Below, piece after piece: positions 17,146-24,483 of a stretch of 29,723 nucleotides of DNA (positions are counted from its first letter, which is position 1; the number at the start of each line of letters is the position of its first letter). The DNA lies in the IMG/VR virus record IMGVR_UViG_3300020473_000817, positions 1 through 29,723 of that record, one strand, 5' to 3'. The stretch comes from a virus. Made by a program: the position numbers and the translations under genes. The notes beneath the pieces are model-generated. The model saw nothing but the letters and a program-made list of their open reading frames with translations. It was not told the DNA's origin and made no database searches.

Positions 17146-17176
17146 ACTTATTTCAAAAAATCGTTCATGTCAATTA
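17146..17176. repeat. copy A of a 31-33 base AT-rich repeat
   Basis: Plus-strand ACTTATTT..AAAAAAT..TTCATGTCAATTA; nearly the same sequence occurs at 22801-22833 in the same orientation. The minus strand begins with TTGACATGAA, so the element contains a perfect -35-like hexamer. Confidence 0.6.
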
Positions 17177-17203
17177 TTATAATATATGTTTTAGGGATTG
17201 CAA
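17176..17203 (-). promoter_or_regulatory. sigma70-like promoter ahead of nrdA
   Basis: Minus-strand TTGCAA (17203-17198), a 16-base spacer and a perfect TATAAT (17181-17176). The predicted start is near 17169, leaving about 30 bases before the leader hairpin. It lies between the holin-like stop and nrdA. Confidence 0.55.
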
Positions 17204-17210
17204 GTAAAAC

Positions 17211-17423
17211 TTATTCTTTTTCAGAATTATCTTTTGCCCACTGCGTTGCAGTGCCTAACAGCAAAGCGGCGATTGGTACAACCAACGCTGTTGCGGAACC
17301 CCAATCAATATTACCAACTTGCGTGCCAAGATAAGTCAATCCTGCTGCAAGTGACACAAACAATGTGTTTAGGCCTAGCTTTTTGCCGTCAGCCCAATTT
17401 AGTGACCATTTTTTAGAACCCAT
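17211..17423 (-). CDS. small two-helix membrane protein, holin-like
   Basis: 70 residues with two hydrophobic segments (about 16-34, TLFVSLAAGLTYLG, and 43-60, ATALVVPIAALLLG), a Lys-rich N-terminus and a charged C-terminus (AKDNSEKE). Size and topology fit phage holins, which form lethal pores in the inner membrane and time lysis. No endolysin is visible nearby, so the call rests on architecture. The adjacent upstream gene encodes another membrane-anchored protein with a PAS domain. GAGAG lies before the ATG. Confidence 0.55.
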   Translation of the reverse strand: MGSKKWSLNWADGKKLGLNTLFVSLAAGLTYLGTQVGNIDWGSATALVVPIAALLLGTATQWAKDNSEKE

Positions 17424-17438
17424 ATTAATACTCTCTTT

Positions 17439-18011
17439 CTAAGCCTCTGTAAGGCTAATAAGGAAACCTCCGTGTTCATTGTCATTTAATCTATAAGGAT
17501 ATCCAGTCATCCTCATTTCCTGTCCATCGGAAGTTACAATTTCTTTTGAAAACTTCCTATTCATCTTTAAACAAGACTCAAATTCTTGTAGGAATTCTTC
17601 TCTCTCGTCTTCATGAATGTACGTTATCCAGTCAAACCCTTTTATGTCTGTCAGTGTTTGTCCTGTCATCTTATAGAAAGGCTCATTAGTCCATACTAAC
17701 CTTCCCATATTATCCGTTTCAAATAGTGGTGTGTTGCTGTAGTGCAGAGATGCTTTGGTTCTTTGCTCTATAATTTTTTGTCTGTTCTCCATTCTGCCGC
17801 ATGTGTCATTCAAATTTAACACAGCGTCTTTTAGACTTCCACCACCATTACAAGTGATTTCTTTTTCTATTGTTGCTATAGATTTAACAACTTCATCGTG
17901 CTTATCTACAAACTTCATAGCGGGTCGTAAGACCTTGACCCAAACCCCTCCTAAAAATCCTATCAGCGTGGTTAACATTGTAAGTATAAGTGTAATGTTT
18001 TCTATGCTCAC
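17439..18011 (-). CDS. membrane-anchored PAS-domain protein
   Basis: 190 residues starting at GTG 18011; AGGGG is well spaced before it and no in-frame ATG fits. Residues 4-27 form one membrane helix, followed by a helical linker (about 30-85). A complete PAS domain occupies about 90-190 (PLFETDNMGRLVWTNEPFY, GFDWITYIHEDEREEF, EIVTSDGQEMRMTGYPYR). There is no kinase, GGDEF or HTH output domain. PAS domains sense ligands, redox or light or mediate dimerisation, so this may be a stand-alone sensor acting on a partner. The next gene is holin-like, 15 bases away. PAS call is firm; role is unknown. Confidence 0.8.
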   Translation of the reverse strand: MSIENITLILTMLTTLIGFLGGVWVKVLRPAMKFVDKHDEVVKSIATIEKEITCNGGGSLKDAVLNLNDTCGRMENRQKIIEQRTKASLHYSNTPLFETDNMGRLVWTNEPFYKMTGQTLTDIKGFDWITYIHEDEREEFLQEFESCLKMNRKFSKEIVTSDGQEMRMTGYPYRLNDNEHGGFLISLTEA

Positions 18012-18046
18012 GAGATAACCCCTTTCATAATTAGGAAAAGAAGAGG

Positions 18047-18064
18047 AAGCCCCCGAAGGGGCTT
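18047..18064 (-). terminator. Rho-independent terminator with UUCG loop
   Basis: On the minus strand AAGCCCC (18064-18058), loop TTCG (18057-18054), GGGGCTT (18053-18047), followed by a T-rich CCTCTTCTTTTCC tract. UUCG loops are typical of stable terminators. It sits 13 bases after the stop of the 225-aa gene. Confidence 0.85.
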
Positions 18065-18076
18065 TCCTCAGTGGGA

Positions 18077-18754
18077 TTATGTACCTTCTCGCAAATCACG
18101 ACGTTTGTAGTCATCCTGCTTAGGAGTAGGACTCCCTTGCATGTAGACAATATCGCCGGGCTTAGTACGAGTTGCAAACACATCGTCAAAAGTACCGACA
18201 GGAACAAGGCCGTCACCGCTAGGATTAACCCAACTAGCTGTATTGCCTGCGCCAGTACCCTTTGTTCTATAACCGAACAAGCCACTTCCTGCTGGTTCTA
18301 ACACATCAATAGATGTGTCCGAGTAAGCTCCAGCTCTCTTGGTTGACTTAGATGGATTAGTTACATTGATACCTGCGTATTCTCTTCCAACTACCTGAAG
18401 TGCTGTATTGCCGCTTCCAGAAATTGTCGTAGAAACTCCTCTGATAATAAACTGTGGGTCAGTAGCTGTTCTGTTCGTTGGCTTTGGTGTAAAAGCCATT
18501 GAAGTTCCAACTCCAGCCGTAGCTGATGTAATACCAACGCTATCAGTAAACATTGGGTGGCTATCTACTCTACCACCAGTGTCAGTGTCTATAGCCACGA
18601 CTTTTGAACCATATTCGCTGCCAGTTGCTAATTCGTTTAGACCTTTGGCGCTTAAAGCGCTTCCAGTCACCGCATCAGCCGCTTGCATACCAACAATAGT
18701 ACCATTATTTTTGTTCTCTGCCCCACCGGCAGATTTCGCTGCTTGAGTAGCCAT
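18077..18754 (-). CDS. probable virion structural protein, 225 aa
   Basis: Ala/Gly/Ser/Thr-rich, cysteine-free protein with few long helices and many predicted beta segments (VSTTISGSGNTALQVVGREY, GDIVYMQG). It has the strongest ribosome site in the window (AGGAGGTAG), a TATAAT box in its leader and its own UUCG terminator, so it is likely a highly expressed single-gene unit. These traits suit a capsid decoration, head-fibre or whisker-like protein. The C-terminus is basic and disordered (KQDDYKRRDLREG). No family is recognised; a non-virion role is not excluded. Confidence 0.6.
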   Translation of the reverse strand: MATQAAKSAGGAENKNNGTIVGMQAADAVTGSALSAKGLNELATGSEYGSKVVAIDTDTGGRVDSHPMFTDSVGITSATAGVGTSMAFTPKPTNRTATDPQFIIRGVSTTISGSGNTALQVVGREYAGINVTNPSKSTKRAGAYSDTSIDVLEPAGSGLFGYRTKGTGAGNTASWVNPSGDGLVPVGTFDDVFATRTKPGDIVYMQGSPTPKQDDYKRRDLREGT

Positions 18755-18830
18755 AATAACTACCTCCTAATAAAAAGTTTAGAAATGTTAAAGTTTCCAG
18801 TTCCGCAGCAAATCCTAATTTTCCTACCAT

Positions 18831-18836
18831 ATTATA
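18831..18836 (-). promoter_or_regulatory. TATAAT box upstream of the structural-type gene
   Basis: Minus-strand GTGTATAATATGG lies 77 bases before the ATG of the 225-aa gene. No good -35 hexamer precedes it. The TATAATAT string also resembles T4-type late promoters (TATAAATA), which need a phage sigma factor, and a sigma-like gene is directly upstream. Confidence 0.4.
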
Positions 18837-18839
18837 CAC

Positions 18840-19307
18840 TTATTTGAGTCGGCTCGACAGTAATTCTGAAGATTTTTTCAGTCTTCTTCTGGTGGATTCT
18901 CTATTCATATCGTGCCTATTTGCGATCTCATTTATAGTATAGCTAGATGTACGGTCTTTTACCAGCCCAGAATTTGGAAGATTATCTATTTCGTCCATCA
19001 TATCAATCTCAGAAACGTGATCTTCGTGAGATGCGAGGAATTTATCTAAGTCTCTTCCACCAGAAGATCTGTCTTTCTTCTTAAACTTAACTTCCCTTAT
19101 GCACTCGTATTTAACCCCATTAAAAAGGTATGTGAGAAATTTGGAGTTACCATTTTCATCCCAGTGCATAAGAGATTTCCACAAAGCATTTAGCTTGCAA
19201 GTATAAATTTCATCTGGTGACAGTTGTTTAGTAAATGTACTAACCGCCTTATTCATGATTCCCTGTACGTTTTTATTTTTCAAAGCATTTTCAATCTTAT
19301 CGTCCAT
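18840..19307 (-). CDS. sigma70-like sigma factor (possible late sigma)
   Basis: 155 residues. Residues about 38-85 (NALWKSLMHWDENGNSKF, TYLFNGVKYECIREVKFKKK) resemble sigma region 2, which binds core polymerase and the -10 element. Residues about 122-150 (TINEIANRHDMNRESTRRRL) form a region-4-like helix-turn-helix. The two are joined by an acidic linker. Length is near that of T4 gp55, the late sigma, although direct similarity to gp55 is not evident. The gene closes the operon that starts at the promoter near 22.65 kb and is followed by a TATAATAT box for a structural-type gene. Confidence 0.65.
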   Translation of the reverse strand: MDDKIENALKNKNVQGIMNKAVSTFTKQLSPDEIYTCKLNALWKSLMHWDENGNSKFLTYLFNGVKYECIREVKFKKKDRSSGGRDLDKFLASHEDHVSEIDMMDEIDNLPNSGLVKDRTSSYTINEIANRHDMNRESTRRRLKKSSELLSSRLK

Positions 19308-19314
19308 AATTACC

Positions 19315-19740
19315 TCATAATAATCTTTTTTCTAAATTTTTCCTCACGGCCTTGAAATCAAACATTTTTCCAATGCCTATGAAGAATCTGTATCTGCTGC
19401 AAATTCTTAAAAGTTCAATTCCTTCAATCCTTTCTAATTCTGATACTATCTTCTTAGATAAATTGAAGTTTGTGTGACCAACCCAGCAGTCAAAGTTGGT
19501 TAACATAGATACTTCATTAATAAATTGTTCTGAAAGGTTCATCTGCGTAGAAGAGTCAACAAATTGCACTTCTTGACCGCTTTCCTGTAGATCTCTCATT
19601 ATACTTTGATATTCTTGCTCTTCTTCTTGTGTTATTTCAGGCTGTAGGCTTGCTAACATGTCTTGAAGAAATGGAGATGTTAACTGGTCTTCTATGACGC
19701 TTTCATATTTTTGCCAGCCAATCTTCTTCTTTCTCTTCAT
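19315..19740 (-). CDS. hypothetical protein, 141 aa
   Basis: The N-terminal half is acidic and helical (ITQEEEQEYQSIMRDLQESGQE); the C-terminal half looks folded (FDCWVGHTNFNLSKKIVSEL, ELLRICSRYRFFIGIGKMFD). No signal, membrane segment or metal motif. It lies between another small acidic protein and the sigma-like gene, 7 bases before the latter. Phage-like hypothetical; the position near the structural-type gene suggests, weakly, an assembly or regulatory role. Confidence 0.75.
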   Translation of the reverse strand: MKRKKKIGWQKYESVIEDQLTSPFLQDMLASLQPEITQEEEQEYQSIMRDLQESGQEVQFVDSSTQMNLSEQFINEVSMLTNFDCWVGHTNFNLSKKIVSELERIEGIELLRICSRYRFFIGIGKMFDFKAVRKNLEKRLL

Positions 19741-19750
19741 GGTTGTCTCC

Positions 19751-20122
19751 CTAATCTAATACTTCTGATGGACTTATTAAAGGTTCGTCTTCATCTCCTT
19801 CATCTTTTGTGGAGTCAGCAAATACTGACGCTAACTTAGTTATAAGTAGCAGATAAAGATCTGTCCTATCCTCCTCTAAGAGGCCATTCCTGAGCATTTC
19901 CAATGTGTCGTGGCTATAAAGCCCTGTATTTATCCCGCTTAGTAGCGCCGCCATCATGATTGTGGCTGCATCGTCAAATTCTTTCATTTCAACATCAACA
20001 AAGGCTTGCCCTTCTGATGTCATATAATATGTGACCGCAGCTACTACATCAGGCGTGTCGTCCTTGATCTCTTCCTTTTTAGGTTGAACATCAGGCTTTT
20101 GCTTCTTAAAAAAATCAAACAT
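19751..20122 (-). CDS. hypothetical acidic protein, 123 aa
   Basis: Starts with MFDFFKKQKP and a charged linker, then a helical core with hydrophobic helices (AATIMMAALLSGINTGLYSH, LYLLLITKLASVFA) that look like a soluble helical bundle rather than membrane spans. Ends in a strongly acidic tail (DEGDEDEPLISPSEVLD). Overlaps the preceding glycosyltransferase by 8 bases. No family recognised. Confidence 0.75.
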   Translation of the reverse strand: MFDFFKKQKPDVQPKKEEIKDDTPDVVAAVTYYMTSEGQAFVDVEMKEFDDAATIMMAALLSGINTGLYSHDTLEMLRNGLLEEDRTDLYLLLITKLASVFADSTKDEGDEDEPLISPSEVLD

Positions 20123-21185
20123 TTATATCCAACGCTTTCATTATTGACTCAGCGGTGTTTCTCCAGCTAAATTTCTTGGCTGTTGCGACACCCTCTTGGT
20201 TGGTTCTTACCTTGTTCTTGTGTACATATCTCATGTGTTCTATAGTGGCTTCTACTTGATCTTCACCAAAATTAGCCCAATTACCCTGACCATGAAACCA
20301 CTTCCCGTCAACAGCTTCCTCTGTGCTATTAATCGGGATAAGGAACGAGTTTTCTTTAGTACAAAATTCAGTGTGAGCTGAAAAATCTGTAATAATTATT
20401 GGCTTACCACAAGACATCATTTCTAAAGCCTCTAGGTTCCAGCCCTCTGCCCTTGAAGGGAATACTCCACAATCAACAGTGGACATTATATTATACACCT
20501 CTGCTTGTGTTTCTACACGATCCAAGATTCTTATTTTATCCCCCATTGGGGTGCTTTTGTACTTGTCAATCCACTTCATCTTTTCTTCACCTTGAACAAA
20601 GGGGTTCTCACACATCATCCAAAGCTCAACATTGTCTGACGGGGTAAATGCTTTGTTGAATATGTCGGGTAAGACATCGTGTCCCTTCCTAACCTCCCAC
20701 TTGCCGCAGTTAAAAAATATTGTACCATCTCTATCCTCGTTGTCAAGAGAAACTTCTGGAAAAAGATTGGTATCAACACCAAGAGGTGCTATATGTACGT
20801 CGTTGCTAGAAATATTTACTTGGTCTATAATGATGTCTTTAGCCCATTGCGAGCATACAAAAACTTTATCAGGATGGCTTAGGTGATGCTTTTCCATGTC
20901 ATTAAACTTGTCCAACTCAAATATTGGGAAACCAGCCTTTATACTATTACCAACAAATTGAGACATGTCATGTTGATGCCATATTCTTAAACAAGGCGCG
21001 TCATAGTTGGGCATCTTAGAATTTCTGATTGTCTCTGTGAGTATGTCGTAGTCGTCCTGACTGGTCACTGTGGGTTGCCCAATGGGAAACAATGAGACAG
21101 GCGCTATCTTGTCAAGCTCCTTAACAATGTTGAGTCCAGCTATTCCATACCCTAACTGATTAATTGGAGATATAATATTTAACAT
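20115..21185 (-). CDS. GT-B glycosyltransferase (GT4-like)
   Basis: 356 residues. The N-terminal half has a Gly-rich start (NQLGYGIAGLNIVKEL). The C-terminal Rossmann half has PLGVDTNLFPE, FFNCGKWEVRKGHDVL and the donor-binding SRAEGWNLEALEMMSCGKPII with the E-x7-E signature. These are marks of retaining nucleotide-sugar glycosyltransferases of the GT4 type. The donor could be GDP-mannose given the mannose enzymes at 26.4-29.7 kb, but this is inference. Works in the cytoplasm on a polymer, lipid, protein or DNA acceptor. Starts at the stop of a second glycosyltransferase (1-base overlap), so the pair probably act in sequence. Confidence 0.88.
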   Translation of the reverse strand: MLNIISPINQLGYGIAGLNIVKELDKIAPVSLFPIGQPTVTSQDDYDILTETIRNSKMPNYDAPCLRIWHQHDMSQFVGNSIKAGFPIFELDKFNDMEKHHLSHPDKVFVCSQWAKDIIIDQVNISSNDVHIAPLGVDTNLFPEVSLDNEDRDGTIFFNCGKWEVRKGHDVLPDIFNKAFTPSDNVELWMMCENPFVQGEEKMKWIDKYKSTPMGDKIRILDRVETQAEVYNIMSTVDCGVFPSRAEGWNLEALEMMSCGKPIIITDFSAHTEFCTKENSFLIPINSTEEAVDGKWFHGQGNWANFGEDQVEATIEHMRYVHKNKVRTNQEGVATAKKFSWRNTAESIMKALDINV

Positions 21186-22093
21186 TAGTATTTTCCTGAA
21201 TATATGGTTGGTGTGTACAAGGCAATCATACTTGGATTCATAAATATACTGCTACCTCTCTTCTTCATCTCATTGTGGAAGTAAGCCCATTCATTAACAA
21301 CAGAGCCGTCTTCATTTTGTACAGCATCAAATTTACAATCTATTGCTTCTTGGTATTTGTATATTCCTAGCCCATTGAAATTCGAGTTAACTTCAACTAT
21401 TTCTTCGCCCCTCTCAAAACACAACTCATTTATTTCAGCCGAGTCAGGAACATCTGTCATTTTGGCATCAATGTCTCTCCAAGCCCAAGTGTCATAGAAG
21501 AGTGGCTTGTACTCGGAGAAGGTTGTTCCGTCGGAGCCAACATAAGTTGCGTCAACATATTCTAGGCCATTGGCTGTTATTGCAGACCAATTATCATATG
21601 AGAAGCTGTGACGTATACCATCATAAGACCAGCCCCCTTCTAAGTCCAAATCTATAACAATTATATAGTCTGCTGGAAAAAACTTATTAAGAAGTCTCAC
21701 TCCTTCAAAAGATATATTTCTTAGACCAGCTAAGTATCTGGGCCTGTCAAGTTCTCTTGTTTTACTGAACATAGGCGTGCCGGTTATCTCTTGCGCTAGT
21801 GTTGTCTTGTTGTCGTTCTGAAAGTATTTTCTAAGAGCTTGACTTGTGCCATCATTTGAATCGTTTTCATAAATTAATATTCTATAGTCGTTGAACAGCT
21901 CACCCGTCTTTTTAAGTCTAGCGACTGTATGTTTTAGTACAGGCATTATGTTTCTACATAGACCAGTTATTATAACATTTTTAGAAGAAGCAACAGATGC
22001 GCCTTGAGCTACTCTTCTAAGATAGTCATTGCTGTCTTGAGCTGCAAATAATTCTTCTGGAAAACGTTCGTGTAGAAAATCTTTAGTGTTCAT
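21185..22093 (-). CDS. glycosyltransferase, CAP59-like
   Basis: 302 residues. The pattern VIITGLCRNIMPVLKHTVARL, YENDSNDGTSQALRKYF, and IIVIDLDLEGGWSYDG (a DxD-type metal site) resembles GT-A-like glycosyltransferases of the CAP59/alpha-mannosyltransferase group. The C-terminus (FNGLGIYKYQEAI, EWAYFHNEMKKRG) fits an acceptor-binding part. If the CAP59 resemblance holds, mannose transfer is likely, in line with the phosphomannomutase and isomerase genes. AGGAG is 11 bases before the ATG. Confidence 0.72.
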   Translation of the reverse strand: MNTKDFLHERFPEELFAAQDSNDYLRRVAQGASVASSKNVIITGLCRNIMPVLKHTVARLKKTGELFNDYRILIYENDSNDGTSQALRKYFQNDNKTTLAQEITGTPMFSKTRELDRPRYLAGLRNISFEGVRLLNKFFPADYIIVIDLDLEGGWSYDGIRHSFSYDNWSAITANGLEYVDATYVGSDGTTFSEYKPLFYDTWAWRDIDAKMTDVPDSAEINELCFERGEEIVEVNSNFNGLGIYKYQEAIDCKFDAVQNEDGSVVNEWAYFHNEMKKRGSSIFMNPSMIALYTPTIYSGKY

Positions 22094-22107
22094 GTTGCGC
22101 TAGACTC

Positions 22108-22620
22108 CTAATTAGTCTTTTTCATAGCGATCACTAGAAAATCCTGCACTGTTGTAATGTCATCAGTCAGACTGTTCCTAACAATATTCTTTGACTCTGT
22201 TTTATTATAGCCTAAAGCCACTAAAGCGTCCACACAATCTTGCTGTAAAGGGTGTACTTTAGGGTTTGATTTTTTGGTCACTTGAGGTGTTGAACTCAAT
22301 TCTTTGACCATCTTTTTGAGTTCTTTAACTTGCTTCTCTAGACTTTTAACTCTAGGATTTACTGTTGCTCTCTTTGTCGCAGGCTTTGGAGCAGGCTGCA
22401 CAGGCTCTGGGTCATTAAAGAAGTAGAAGGCTGCTGGATCGCCAGTCTCCTCGTAAGCACAGCCAGCGAAGAAGTCGCTGTCAGCAGTAGTTTCATAATC
22501 CCAGCCGTCTTGTAGAGATATATGTTTCGCTTCGCTCATGCCTTTCATGAAGGCAGACATAAGGATGCCTACAAATATAATTGCTGGTAATACTACTATT
22601 AGAGATAACATAAAAAGCAC
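22108..22620 (-). CDS. membrane-anchored coiled-coil protein with RuvA-C/UBA-like tail
   Basis: 170 residues. The N-terminal membrane helix (1-26) is followed by an acidic linker, a Pro/Ala-rich stretch, a coiled coil (about 90-110, VKSLEKQVKELKKMVKEL) and a C-terminal three-helix bundle (about 122-168, CVDALVALGYNKTESKNIV). The last part strongly recalls RuvA domain III and UBA folds, which bind protein partners. It is the first gene after a consensus promoter, so it is well expressed early. Function unknown; it may tether a cytoplasmic protein to the membrane. Confidence 0.75.
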   Translation of the reverse strand: MLFMLSLIVVLPAIIFVGILMSAFMKGMSEAKHISLQDGWDYETTADSDFFAGCAYEETGDPAAFYFFNDPEPVQPAPKPATKRATVNPRVKSLEKQVKELKKMVKELSSTPQVTKKSNPKVHPLQQDCVDALVALGYNKTESKNIVRNSLTDDITTVQDFLVIAMKKTN

Positions 22621-22646
22621 CTTACGGGTTCAGAAAGTTTCTGTTT

Positions 22647-22674
22647 ATTATAACATCAATCCTACCGCTGTCAA
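22647..22674 (-). promoter_or_regulatory. near-perfect sigma70 promoter with extended -10
   Basis: Minus-strand TTGACA (22674-22669), 16-base spacer and TGTTATAAT (perfect TATAAT at 22652-22647 with an upstream TG). Both hexamers match consensus, so host polymerase should use it. The predicted start near 22640 gives a 20-base leader before the 170-aa gene and its AAGGTG site. Confidence 0.85.
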
Positions 22675-22800
22675 GCGATAACTTACCTTTTCTTCCCCCG
22701 TTTCGGCTTTTATTTTCTATTTCTGTCGGCTTGGGTCAGTAAATCCGATGTCAAGACCACCTTTAATGTCTTATATCGGCCATTTTGATCCTTACGCATC

Positions 22801-22833
22801 ACTTATTTTTTATAAAATTTTTCATGTCAATAA
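22801..22833. repeat. copy B of the 31-33 base AT-rich repeat
   Basis: Plus-strand ACTTATTTTTTATAAAATTT with TTCATGTCAATAA; matches 17146-17176 except for two inserted bases and a few changes. It covers the stop codon of the methyltransferase fusion gene. The rest of the 22621-22821 gap holds only the promoter and no convincing gene. Confidence 0.6.
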
Positions 22834-24255
22834 CCTCATGTCGTCAACGCATAGGACTGGTCTACCGGTCACTTGGTTTATTTCAATAGCCTGAAGCATA
22901 TCACTTTCAATAAATAATTTTGCGGACTTGTCTTCCATGTATTTTATAGCCTTCCATCTGCCGAAGCCAATCTGCTGCCTTTCTTGATGGGTTTCAGCTG
23001 GCATCATACATAGTTCTCCATACTCCACTCCGTACCTTGAGAGCCACTCCTCGGTTTCCTCTCTATATTTTTCCATCCTTGCCGTAACTATTTTTTTAAC
23101 TTTATATTTGGGTAGGTATAACGGCTTGACTTCACGGATGAACTCTAGATATTTGGATTCTACAGAGTCGTCTTGGCAGTTTTCGCAGAGAACTCCATCC
23201 ATGTCAAATAGACAATGTTTTGATATAATATCTCTTGCAAAATTCCACTCAAACGTATGAAAAAAAGATGGAAAAACCTGATAGTTGGTGTCCAATAAAT
23301 TGCTTTGTGTTTGGCTGCAATATAGTGCGCCATATTTTATATTCAAGTGACTGTGGTTTTTGAGAAGTTCCCTAGTCTCCCTGATTGTGTGTCCACTCCA
23401 AGACGTGTCATCTACAACTAATATGCTGGGTTTTTCAGGGCTAGTGTTTATTGGCCTAGATGTTTTAAGTCTGAAGTAGTCAGCGTTCCCTTTGATGACA
23501 TTTTCTATGGGGACTATTGGTATATTTAAATGGTGACCGATAACCCCAGCTATAAAGCACCCAGACCTCGGTAGTCCGCAAACGTGGGTAACAGGGAAGG
23601 TTATTTCCTTGCACCAGTTTTTAATGTCAACAACTGCATCTGCATAAGACTTAAAGATAACATCGCTGTCAGTCATTATCTCCGACGATTCTTTTTGCGA
23701 AAGTAAAATTTCGTATGTTCCTTCGCCTACCTTTTTTTCTAGGTCTGAATCGCTACTCTCGATAGTGTGTTTAAAAGGGGAAGATTTCAACACCTTAAAA
23801 ACATTAGTTCTATTCATGTCGTCCATATAGGGTCTTCCTATGACATATAAGTTATCGGTAATCCTAGCTAGATTTTCGAGTGTGTCTTTCAATTTTTTGG
23901 CATCACAGAAGTGCTGAAAACAAAAAAGAGCAAATACTATATCAACCTTCTTATTAAACCCTGCTATGTCTGGGACTACCTCAACGCCTTTTAGGTATTC
24001 CTCCCCTTGAAACTCCACACATTTTTCCAATACGGCAGGTAGATCATATGCGTAAAGCTTTTTTGATATAGCTTTGAAGTATGGGAAGTTTCGACCAATC
24101 CCACACCCAAAATCTAGGACGGAATCAAACTTCCTGTCTATAAGCATAGGTTTTGATATTGGTAATGTTTCTACAGCCCTGTGTCCTTCGCAGAATAGAT
24201 TGACAAGGGCGCCTTTATCCTCTACTTTTTTTACTAGATCGTTCCAGTTAACCAT
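22822..24255 (-). CDS. methyltransferase-phosphoribosyltransferase-HAD fusion
   Basis: 477 residues from ATG 24255; an in-frame GTG at 24276 would add seven residues. Using numbering from the GTG: a SAM-methyltransferase fold with DFGCGIG (55-61) and a later FCFQHF segment; a phosphoribosyltransferase with CGLPRSGC (233-240) and the PRPP-binding VVDDTSWSGHT (287-297); and a HAD domain with DMDG (358-361), VTAR (397-400) and ESD (457-459). It may build or recycle a nucleotide-like compound, with methylation, ribose-phosphate transfer and dephosphorylation linked in one chain. It precedes the operon at 22.6 kb and follows SSB and other small genes. Domain calls are firm; the substrate is unknown. 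Confidence 0.82.
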   Translation of the reverse strand: MVNWNDLVKKVEDKGALVNLFCEGHRAVETLPISKPMLIDRKFDSVLDFGCGIGRNFPYFKAISKKLYAYDLPAVLEKCVEFQGEEYLKGVEVVPDIAGFNKKVDIVFALFCFQHFCDAKKLKDTLENLARITDNLYVIGRPYMDDMNRTNVFKVLKSSPFKHTIESSDSDLEKKVGEGTYEILLSQKESSEIMTDSDVIFKSYADAVVDIKNWCKEITFPVTHVCGLPRSGCFIAGVIGHHLNIPIVPIENVIKGNADYFRLKTSRPINTSPEKPSILVVDDTSWSGHTIRETRELLKNHSHLNIKYGALYCSQTQSNLLDTNYQVFPSFFHTFEWNFARDIISKHCLFDMDGVLCENCQDDSVESKYLEFIREVKPLYLPKYKVKKIVTARMEKYREETEEWLSRYGVEYGELCMMPAETHQERQQIGFGRWKAIKYMEDKSAKLFIESDMLQAIEINQVTGRPVLCVDDMRLLT

Positions 24256-24481
24256 TAGTTTTCCCGACTGAGACACCTCTCTTAGCTGAATATCTATTTG
24301 GGTCTGCTAAGCCACTGTCTAGTTTTCTTTTTTCTGTTATATAAAAACCTCTTTCGTCTTCGCACTTCACTTTTCCACCCTCTAGTTCCTCAACTACCAT
24401 GTCTGCGTGTGAGCCAAACCAGCTCTTGGTGGTAATTGAAGTTCCCGTCACATGCTTGCGACCTACTCTTGCTCTAGCCAT
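24248..24481 (-). CDS. hypothetical protein, 77 aa
   Basis: Small basic protein with an N-terminal Arg/Lys-rich start (MARARVGRKHVTG) and a central acidic SH3-like stretch (MVVEELEGGKVKCEDERGFYI). The stop overlaps the ATG of the fusion gene (AATGGTTAA), implying coupling. No family recognised. Confidence 0.72.
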   Translation of the reverse strand: MARARVGRKHVTGTSITTKSWFGSHADMVVEELEGGKVKCEDERGFYITEKRKLDSGLADPNRYSAKRGVSVGKTNG

Positions 24482-24483
24482 TT

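Noticed and set aside
22694-22715. Possible plus-strand terminator CCGTTTCGG with T-run
   Set aside because: The stem is only three to four pairs and no plus-strand gene exists to terminate.
22710-22799. 29-codon minus-strand frame in the largest gap
   Set aside because: It looks faintly protein-like, but no ribosome site precedes it, it is very short and it lies upstream of a consensus promoter; kept out for lack of support.
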